Notes under the pieces: generated by a model | Seen by the model: the letters and a program-made list of their open reading frames with translations, nothing else | What the model was told of the DNA's origin: nothing | The model's database searches: none | NCBI GenBank assembly: GCA_043811005.1 | Contig: JBDRNO010000092.1 | Location: forward strand, 1 to 5,477 | Source: JBDRNO01 sp043811005 | GTDB taxonomy: Bacteria; Bacteroidota; Bacteroidia; NORP154 | Direction of reading: 5' to 3' | Length of the DNA stretch: 5,477 bases | Made by a program: the position numbers and the translations under genes | In this document: piece by piece, positions 1-5,341 of the stretch | Position numbering within the stretch: the stretch's first letter is position 1 | How the letters are laid out: each line of letters opens with the position of its first letter

Positions 1-249
1 CTTTTAAAGCAAGCAGAAATTTACGAAAAGGGACGGGAAGGAATACTATTAGCCATAATTAAATTAGGCCTTACGATGGTAGATATATCCGACATTCAAA
101 AAGGGCAATACATAGGTTATGGCGAGTTAATCCCTTCAGGAGCTGGGGAAATTAGCCCAGATGAAGCACAAAGAATTGAATATGAATACAAAGCAGAATT
201 TAGCCGTCAAATGGCAGCATATTGTAAAGAAAAATTTAACAAATATTAA
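1..249 (+). CDS. C-terminal end of an unrecognised protein (5' part outside window)
   Basis: Frame 1 is open from the first base to a TAA at 247-249, giving the last 82 residues of a protein whose start lies upstream. The peptide is soluble-looking. It has a short hydrophobic stretch (residues about 15-27 of the fragment, GILLAIIKLGLTM), a Gly/Pro-containing turn in the middle (YGELIPSGAGEISPDE), and a charged, probably helical C-terminus ending CKEKFNKY. There is no signal, membrane anchor or catalytic motif in the visible part, and I do not recognise the family. Base composition is AT-rich like the rest of the window. No terminator is obvious after the stop. That it is coding rests on an 82-codon open frame with ordinary amino-acid composition that reaches the window edge. 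Its function cannot be assigned from this fragment. Confidence 0.6.
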   Translation, partial: LLKQAEIYEKGREGILLAIIKLGLTMVDISDIQKGQYIGYGELIPSGAGEISPDEAQRIEYEYKAEFSRQMAAYCKEKFNKY

Positions 250-320
250 TAAGGTGCAAAAGCTGGGATTATGTCGCATCTATAGAAATAAATTCATTAA
301 TTTCTTAGTTTAGTGGAAAA

Positions 321-361
321 CGCGGGTATATTGACCATGTATTCGCGGATTAAATAGACCA
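321..361. mobile_element. Probable IS21-type terminal-repeat remnant
   Basis: Two imperfect direct copies lie side by side: CGCGGGTATATTGACCA (321-337) and CGCGGATTAAATAGACCA (344-361). Read on the minus strand they become TGGTC-(A/T)-AT...CCGCG units. IS21-family elements commonly carry multiple short terminal repeats of this TGGTCA...CCG style just inside their ends. An IS21 istA fragment near the right edge of the window makes the same family plausible here. No intact transposase gene adjoins these repeats, so this would be an orphan end left by deletion. They could instead be an unrelated pair of repeats; family assignment is from memory of the pattern, not from a match. Confidence 0.4.
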
Positions 362-476
362 CCTCCTTGAGTTTTTAGAATATTTTGTGTAAACGCGTAA
401 AATCAACCTTGTTTATCCGATTCTTCATTTCTGAGAAGATTCTTGGGTGGATGGATTTTATTTGAAATAAATAAAA

Positions 477-507
477 TTGACTTTGGTTTTAATAAGGTTT
501 AACTTTG
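477..507 (+). promoter_or_regulatory. Bacteroidota-type promoter of the PEGA-FISUMP lipoprotein gene
   Basis: A -33 element TTG (477-479) is followed after exactly 20 bases by the -7 element TAACTTTG (500-507), matching the Bacteroidota consensus TTG-N19-21-TAnnTTTG recognised by their primary sigma factor. Transcription should start a few bases downstream, near 513-516, leaving an untranslated leader of about 130 bases before the ATG at 647. The whole box is nearly repeated before the TIR gene at 2682-2712. Confidence 0.75.
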
Positions 508-588
508 AACAGGATTATAATCATTCCTCATGCGGTAATAGACAGTAATTTAACAAATTAATATATACTATACATGAATTCTTGTTTC

Positions 589-602
589 AACAGTTAACTG
601 TT
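589..602. promoter_or_regulatory. Perfect 14-bp palindrome in the leader (possible operator)
   Basis: AACAGTTAACTGTT is identical to its own reverse complement. It lies about 80 bases downstream of the promoter box and 45 bases upstream of the lipoprotein start codon, inside the predicted 5' leader. The position and symmetry would suit a dimeric repressor. In AT-rich DNA a palindrome of this length can arise by chance, and no regulator gene is nearby. Confidence 0.3.
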
Positions 603-646
603 ATTTATTTGAAATCAGCTTTTTAAAACCTAAGATAATTTTGATA

Positions 647-2221
647 ATGAAATTAACAAAGACCACAAAATCTATTAGCATTTCTCTCATCATAGCTATT
701 CTGATTTCAGGTTGCGCAAGCACAACACTATTCCAAACATCACCAATCGGTGCTTCTGTTTATGTAAATGGGCAACCTAGAGGAACGACACCATATAATT
801 ATTCTGATAAGAAAGTGGCTTTCTCATCCACTCTTATTACATTTAGAAAACAAGGATACACGGATTTAAATATTTTTTTAAAAAGAAACGAACAGCCAGA
901 TATTGGAGCAATCATTGGAGGATTTTTTTTAACTGTTCCCTGGTTATGGTTTCTGAAATATGATCTACTTCATAATTATGAGTTGGAAAGACAGGAAGGT
1001 GGTAAACAAATTATTTCAGCAACGGATATTACACAAAACAGAGATAATAGTCTGGAAAAGAAAGAAGATATAGGAAAGACTGCTTCAAAAGTAGACACTT
1101 CTTATTATCTAACTGGAGAAGATGACCGAATTATTATTACGGTTGACAGTGTTGAAAGAGCTGATTTATTCCCTGAAAGGCTCATAGAAACCAGTATTAT
1201 ATCAGGGGAACCTAGCTTTACAGTGAAACCACCAAAGAGCGGATATGATTTTGCTATTGTTCATGTTCATTGGCTTGAAAAAAAAGACTTAAAAATTAAA
1301 GATAGCGAAATGAGTATGTCTGATATCCATTTAATTGACAATATAGGTGATACTTACAAAGCAGAATTTGGAAATTTCAACCTTACTTTTAAACCGAAAA
1401 TAAGTGGATATTATGTGTTTCAATTGCCAAAGGATAAAAAACCTGTTCAGGTAAAGTATTCTTACCAGTTTAGGGAAGAGCCTCCCGAGTCTCAGGAAGT
1501 ACAAATAGGACAAATAGATATTGATCTTTTCAAGCAAGGAAAGACGTCAACGGAGAAAAGAAGTATTTCCCAGGAAAATTCTGAAACAGTTAAAGATAAT
1601 GATGGAAATGTATATAAGACTGTAAAAATTGGAATTCAAATTTGGATGGCAGAAAACCTGAAAACCACCAAATACAATGATGGGACAAATATACCTTTGG
1701 TAACAGATGGTACTATATGGAGTAATCCAAAGCCGGCATTTTGTTATTTGCATAACAAACAAGGATTCAACAGAGAAATCTACGGGGCATTATATAATTG
1801 GTACGCGGTTAATACCGGAAATCTATGCCCTTTAGGCTGGCATTTACCTTCGAATGCAGATTGGACTACTTTAACAGAATACCTTACTAACAATGGCTAT
1901 GGCTATGAAGGCAGCGGAGACGACATAGCCAAATCCATGGCAGCCACATCTGGTTGGTATTCAAATAGTACAGCAGGCAATGTAGGTAATGACCAAGCAA
2001 GTAACAATAGAAGTGGTTTTACAGCCCTTCCGGGTGGTTGTCGTTGGGCTGCTGGCCCCTTTCAATCAAATTTTTTGGGTTACTGGTGGAGTTTTACAAC
2101 AGAGGATGATAAGGGCAAAGTTACGGGTTATATTCTTTTCCACTCGCGTAGCACTCTCGGGAGTTTAGATATGTTCGGTAAGGGAAGTGGTTTTTCTGTT
2201 CGCTGTTTGAAGGATCAATAG
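647..2221 (+). CDS. PEGA-domain lipoprotein with C-terminal FISUMP domain
   Basis: A predicted 524-residue lipoprotein. Residues 1-23 form a type II signal peptide with a lysine-bearing N-region, a hydrophobic core and the lipobox LISGC, so Cys23 should be lipidated. The next residues (ASTT) show no acidic surface-export tag, which suggests the periplasmic face of the outer membrane. Residues about 29-80 are a PEGA domain (SP-GA-VYVNG...G-TP pattern, then FRKQGY). Residues 86-103 are strongly hydrophobic and Trp-rich. A charged linker leads to a beta-rich region at about 153-276 that resembles DUF4352-like immunoglobulin folds only loosely. Residues about 315-522 are a FISUMP (Fib_succ_major, TIGR02145) domain with the hallmark IWMAENLKTT at 332-341, LCPLGWHLPS, and the closing GFSVRCLKD. 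The frame is open from a TTG at 641, but ATG 647 is preferred because it starts the signal peptide directly; no Shine-Dalgarno is present. PEGA domains are generally linked to surface-layer or envelope roles. The function of FISUMP is unknown. Confidence 0.9.
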   Translation: MKLTKTTKSISISLIIAILISGCASTTLFQTSPIGASVYVNGQPRGTTPYNYSDKKVAFSSTLITFRKQGYTDLNIFLKRNEQPDIGAIIGGFFLTVPWLWFLKYDLLHNYELERQEGGKQIISATDITQNRDNSLEKKEDIGKTASKVDTSYYLTGEDDRIIITVDSVERADLFPERLIETSIISGEPSFTVKPPKSGYDFAIVHVHWLEKKDLKIKDSEMSMSDIHLIDNIGDTYKAEFGNFNLTFKPKISGYYVFQLPKDKKPVQVKYSYQFREEPPESQEVQIGQIDIDLFKQGKTSTEKRSISQENSETVKDNDGNVYKTVKIGIQIWMAENLKTTKYNDGTNIPLVTDGTIWSNPKPAFCYLHNKQGFNREIYGALYNWYAVNTGNLCPLGWHLPSNADWTTLTEYLTNNGYGYEGSGDDIAKSMAATSGWYSNSTAGNVGNDQASNNRSGFTALPGGCRWAAGPFQSNFLGYWWSFTTEDDKGKVTGYILFHSRSTLGSLDMFGKGSGFSVRCLKDQ

Positions 2222-2244
2222 ACCATAGATAATAATTTACTAAC

Positions 2245-2261
2245 AGCTCCGGGGGCTTTTT
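2245..2261 (+). terminator. Probable short intrinsic terminator after the lipoprotein gene
   Basis: Twenty-three bases after the stop codon, AGCTC (2245-2249) pairs with GGGCT (2253-2257) across a 3-base loop, with one G-T wobble, and runs straight into a T tract (TTTTT). The hairpin is short but GC-rich, and its position right after a gene is what is expected of a terminator. It would separate the lipoprotein transcript from the downstream genes. Confidence 0.5.
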
Positions 2262-2629
2262 ATTATTTATGAGAGGCTGAAAAATCATTAAAATAAGTGT
2301 ATGTAATCAGTAATGTAACAAAAAATCACTGCCTGTAATATATTGATTCACAAGCGGTAATCGTAACTAATAACAGAGAAAGAGGGTCTTGTACATGCTT
2401 TTAAATATACTGCCAGATTGGCTATTTTAGTATAACATATAAGACTTGAGCCGATAGTAGGGAAAATTAATAGGATGGGGGGTCAACTTAAAAAATCTTA
2501 AAAAAGAAAAACACCCAAACCCTGATGAAATAATTCCTGCCATCCAGTTTATAGAGTTCAACCAAAATCCGACCTTTTTTGACCTATAAAGACATAGAAT
2601 AAAATGCTGTATATTTACTATCATAACTT

Positions 2630-2671
2630 TAACTTACAGATCCTGACTTTCAGCTCCTAACTTACTGAGGC
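2630..2671 (+). repeat. Three imperfect 14-bp tandem repeats upstream of the TIR promoter
   Basis: The units are TAACTTACAGATCC (2630-2643), TGACTTTCAGCTCC (2644-2657) and TAACTTACTGAGGC (2658-2671). Unit 1 agrees with units 2 and 3 at 11 of 14 positions each; units 2 and 3 agree less well. The array ends 10 bases before the -33 element of the promoter, where an activator would bind. Fourteen bases is not a whole number of helical turns, so cooperative binding on one DNA face is not obviously favoured. It may simply be a decayed short duplication. Confidence 0.4.
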
Positions 2672-2681
2672 AAAAATAAAG

Positions 2682-2712
2682 TTGCCTTTGGCTTAAACAA
2701 GGTGTAACTTTG
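2682..2712 (+). promoter_or_regulatory. Bacteroidota-type promoter of the TIR gene
   Basis: TTG (2682-2684), 20 bases, then TAACTTTG (2705-2712) matches the Bacteroidota TTG-N20-TAnnTTTG promoter. The expected start of transcription is near 2718-2721, giving a leader of only 15-18 bases before ATG 2736, so translation probably starts without a Shine-Dalgarno. Over 467-508 and 2672-2713 the two promoters in this window are identical at 35 of 42 positions, including spacer bases that the consensus does not require. Confidence 0.75.
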
Positions 2713-2735
2713 ATATTGAAATAAATTAAACTCTG

Positions 2736-4250
2736 ATGGCAAGCCTTATCCCCGGATACGAATACGACATCTTCATCAGCTACCGCCAGAAAGATAATAA
2801 ATACGATGGCTGGGTAACTGAATTTGTTGATAACCTGAAGAAGGAACTGGAAGCAACTTTCAAAGAAGATTTATCAATCTATTTCGATGAGAATCCTCAC
2901 GATGGTTTATTGGAGACGCACAATGTTGATAAAAGTCTTGAAGGTAAATTGAAATGTCTCATCTTCATCCCAATCATCTCACAGACATATTGCGACTCAA
3001 AAAGTTTTGCCTGGCAGCATGAGTTTTGTGCCTTTAATAAAATGGCAAAAGAAGACCAGTTCGGAAAAGATATCAGGTTAAGCAGCGGGAATGTTTCAAG
3101 CAGGATATTACCTGTTAAAATTCATGACCTTGATCCGGAAGATAAAGCACTTCTTGAAAATGAACTTGGAGGAGTGCTGCGGTGCGTAGAGTTTATTTTT
3201 AAGTCGGCAGGTGTCAACAGACCCTTAAGGGCAAATGAAGATCACCCGCAGGACAATCTTACTAAAACTTACTATCGTGATCAGATCAATAAGGTTGCAA
3301 ATGCAGTTAAAGAAATAATAACGGCTTTAAAAAAGTATAATTCCAGGGATGAAACGGTTGAAGAAAAAGTATTCGCGGCAAAACCTGCACCCCGAAAAAT
3401 CCTGAATAAAAGAACCGTTTCAGTGCCCTTTTTAATATTGGCCCTTTTAGTACTTGGATACTTCTTTATCCCAAAGCTGTTTAAAGCAAAAGAACAGGTT
3501 GAAAAATCCATTGCAGTTCTGCCCTTTCATTATCTCGGTTCTGATACGGCTCAGGCATACTTCTGTGATGGTATAAGAGAAGAGATCCTGAATCATTTGC
3601 AAAAAATCAATGCGCTATCTGTCAGGTCAAGAACGTCATCAGACCAATACAGGAACACACAAAAAAACAGTATCGTAATTGGGAATGAATTGAATGTTGG
3701 TTATCTGGTTGAAGGAAGCATTGGGGTTGAGGGAAATGAAATAAAAATATGGGTACAATTAATTGATGCAAAAACTGATGTACACATCTGGTCGGAAGAT
3801 TACATTAAAGAAAAGACTTCAATATTCGCTCTCCAGAGTGAAATTGCACAAAAAATTGCATCAGAATTAAGGGTTGTGCTGACTCCCGGGGAAATAGAAA
3901 AAATAGATAAAAGGCCAACGGAGAATCTTGAGGCTTATCAGGCCTATTTACGGGGTCGCTACTATGCCGGACTTGGAAAAAAAGAAGAAGCCATCAATGA
4001 GGGGCTAAAGGCTGTGGCACTTTTACCAATTTCAAAAGATGCTGTTTATGGAATTACATTTGTATTTGACCTGGCTATTATTTACACCATGCTTGGTGAA
4101 TTCGATCTGGCTCTCGATAATTTGGATCAGATTCTCTCTATACCTTCCTGGATATCAACTATGTGGTTTGAATGGGATATCCGTTTAATACCTCTTAAAA
4201 CACACCCCGGATATAAAAAACTGCTGTCCAAATACGCGATTGATAAATAA
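2736..4250 (+). CDS. Membrane TIR-domain protein with TolB-N/FlgO-like domain and short TPR tail
   Basis: A 504-residue protein. Residues about 8-150 are a TIR domain: the first strand is YDIFISYR (10-17), the BB-loop region follows YFDEN (49-53), and W93-Q-H-E96 in the third helix matches the W-x-x-E glutamate used by NAD-cleaving TIRs. Many bacterial TIR proteins hydrolyse or cyclise NAD in anti-phage defence; activity here is inferred. Residues 228-249 form one transmembrane helix, with basic residues on both sides. Residues about 257-385 match the TolB-N/FlgO-like domain seen before TPRs in bacterial cyclase, kinase and CadC-like proteins (SIAVLPF, YFCDGIREEIL, RSRTSSDQYR, YLVEGSI, QLIDAKTDVHIWSE, IFALQSEIAQ). 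If the TIR part is cytoplasmic, this part would be periplasmic. Residues 398-504 join what looks like the start of a first TPR to the usual last TPR and closing segment, so the array seems shortened near residues 408-412. The start follows the promoter by about 17 bases. Confidence 0.88.
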   Translation: MASLIPGYEYDIFISYRQKDNKYDGWVTEFVDNLKKELEATFKEDLSIYFDENPHDGLLETHNVDKSLEGKLKCLIFIPIISQTYCDSKSFAWQHEFCAFNKMAKEDQFGKDIRLSSGNVSSRILPVKIHDLDPEDKALLENELGGVLRCVEFIFKSAGVNRPLRANEDHPQDNLTKTYYRDQINKVANAVKEIITALKKYNSRDETVEEKVFAAKPAPRKILNKRTVSVPFLILALLVLGYFFIPKLFKAKEQVEKSIAVLPFHYLGSDTAQAYFCDGIREEILNHLQKINALSVRSRTSSDQYRNTQKNSIVIGNELNVGYLVEGSIGVEGNEIKIWVQLIDAKTDVHIWSEDYIKEKTSIFALQSEIAQKIASELRVVLTPGEIEKIDKRPTENLEAYQAYLRGRYYAGLGKKEEAINEGLKAVALLPISKDAVYGITFVFDLAIIYTMLGEFDLALDNLDQILSIPSWISTMWFEWDIRLIPLKTHPGYKKLLSKYAIDK

Positions 4251-4296
4251 CCTTATGCAAGGATTGAAATTTTAATCTCTTTAAAACCAAATTACT

Positions 4297-5331
4297 ATGG
4301 CTGGAATTTTTAAGTTCACCTTCGGCCCCTGGAATATCCATGAGGGAGGGGACCCTTTTGGCCCTGCGGTCAGAAAAAGTATTGAATTCTCAAAAAAACT
4401 GGAATCTTATAAAAAACTTGGATTTGATGGCGTTCAGTTTCATGATGATGACGCTGTACCGGATATGAACAACCTCTTACCTCAACAGATCGTCGGCCAG
4501 GCACAAGAGTTAAAGAAAATACTGGACAACATCGGAATGGCCGCCGAGTTTGTAGCTCCAAGGTTATGGGAAGATATGCGAACCATCGACGGAGGATACA
4601 CCTCAAATGATCCGGCTTGTAGAAACTATGCCATAGAGAGAAGTAAACGTTCCATTGATATTGCAAATGCTCTTGGCACACATCTGCTGGTATTATGGCT
4701 TGCACGCGAAGGAACATACATCCGGGAATCAAAAGACAGCAGGGTGGCTACCGAAAGGATCATTGAGGCCATTAACTTAATGCTTGCCTATGATCCTGAA
4801 ATCAGGGTCTGCATTGAACCTAAACCAAATGAACCAATGGATCATAGCTATATTCCAACCGCAGGTCATGCTATCGCATTGGCATTGTTATCAAGCGATC
4901 CGGATCGCGTTGGTATAAACATTGAAAGCGCCCATGCCATACTGGCTGGTTTGGATCCCTCTGATGAGATGGGCTTTGCATTGACATTCAATAAGCTTTG
5001 GACAGTTCACCTGAATGATCAGAATGGATTAAAATTCGATCAGGACAAAACATTTGGTTCCGTTGATTTACGAAGGGCTTTTAACCAGGTGCGAATCCTC
5101 GACAAGCATAATTATGGGAACAATGGCGAATTTGTAGGTCTTGATGTCAAGGCTATGAGGACTCAAAAGGATGAAGTTGCAACCAAACACCTGACCAATA
5201 GCATAGAAATATTTCTTAAGCTGTTAAACATCTCAAGGAAAATAGACGATAAATTTATTTTGAAATGTCAGCAGGAACGTGATTACGAAGAATTGGACCT
5301 GTATATTATGAAATCACTCCTGGGTGGATGA
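4297..5331 (+). CDS. Xylose-isomerase-like TIM-barrel enzyme
   Basis: A 344-residue cytoplasmic protein that aligns from memory along its length with the short, actinobacterial-type xylose isomerases (about 388 residues) but lacks much of their C-terminal tail. Matching landmarks are FTFG (7-10), DPFG (19-22), FHDDD with His49 as the ring-opening histidine, W134 and RE (137-138), IEPKPNEP with Glu174 and Lys176, Glu210 and His213, FDQD with Asp248 and Asp250, and Asp283. Two changes stand out: the usual Phe of the substrate pocket appears as Trp91, and the metal-ligand Asp in HIDLNGQ is replaced by His238 in VHLNDQ. It is probably a metal-dependent aldose-ketose isomerase or epimerase of that superfamily, but xylose may not be the substrate, so no gene symbol is given. 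It lies 46 bp after the TIR gene on the same strand without a visible promoter or terminator between them, suggesting one transcript. No sugar kinase or transporter is in view. Confidence 0.85.
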   Translation: MAGIFKFTFGPWNIHEGGDPFGPAVRKSIEFSKKLESYKKLGFDGVQFHDDDAVPDMNNLLPQQIVGQAQELKKILDNIGMAAEFVAPRLWEDMRTIDGGYTSNDPACRNYAIERSKRSIDIANALGTHLLVLWLAREGTYIRESKDSRVATERIIEAINLMLAYDPEIRVCIEPKPNEPMDHSYIPTAGHAIALALLSSDPDRVGINIESAHAILAGLDPSDEMGFALTFNKLWTVHLNDQNGLKFDQDKTFGSVDLRRAFNQVRILDKHNYGNNGEFVGLDVKAMRTQKDEVATKHLTNSIEIFLKLLNISRKIDDKFILKCQQERDYEELDLYIMKSLLGG

Positions 5332-5341
5332 ACGATAGTGA

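Larger units (their letters stand above)
250..640. other. 391-bp non-coding region with IS remnant, promoter and palindrome
   Basis: No convincing gene is seen on either strand. The left part (about 300-370) carries two related motifs resembling IS21-type terminal repeats. The right part is the promoter and a long leader for the lipoprotein gene, with a Bacteroidota promoter at 477-507 and a perfect palindrome at 589-602. The stretch 250-300 holds nothing I can identify. A minus-strand open stretch at 375-488 is too short and lacks a usable start, so it is not called. Confidence 0.6.
2222..2735. other. 514-bp intergenic region between lipoprotein and TIR genes
   Basis: This stretch contains the terminator at 2245-2261, three 14-bp tandem repeats at 2630-2671 and the TIR-gene promoter at 2682-2712. 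Between about 2270 and 2470 I see nothing recognisable. From about 2482 to 2589 the plus strand has a short open stretch that reads like normal protein (including KHPNPDEIIPAIQFIEFNQN) and ends in TAA. It has no start codon and I do not recognise it, so it may be the relic of a decayed gene. The opposite strand is also open over 2427-2624, but its composition (many F, W, Y, S) is typical of a spurious frame. Confidence 0.55.

Noticed and set aside
375..488. Minus-strand open stretch of 37 codons ending IHPRIFSEMKNRINKVDFTRLHKIF
   Set aside because: It has no start codon before the middle and overlaps the promoter. I could not tie it to a known family, though it could be a gene relic.
636..643. 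TAATTTTG, a second match to the Bacteroidota -7 box
   Set aside because: Transcription would begin at or just after the ATG at 647, and the nearest TTTG (608-611) is 24 bases away, outside the usual spacing. The box at 477-507 is better.
641..646. TTG start two codons upstream for the lipoprotein
   Set aside because: ATG at 647 is a stronger start, gives a normal signal peptide (MKLTKTTK...), and no ribosome site favours TTG.
4251..4262. CCTT-ATGC-AAGG hairpin between the TIR and isomerase genes
   Set aside because: A four-pair stem with no T tract right after it is too weak for a terminator.
4370..4732. 120-codon minus-strand open frame inside the isomerase gene
   Set aside because: The plus-strand frame has conserved enzyme motifs throughout. 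The minus product is rich in Cys, Arg and Phe and resembles nothing; the other minus-strand frames inside genes (1331-1537, 1547-1762, 3281-3511) are rejected for the same reason.
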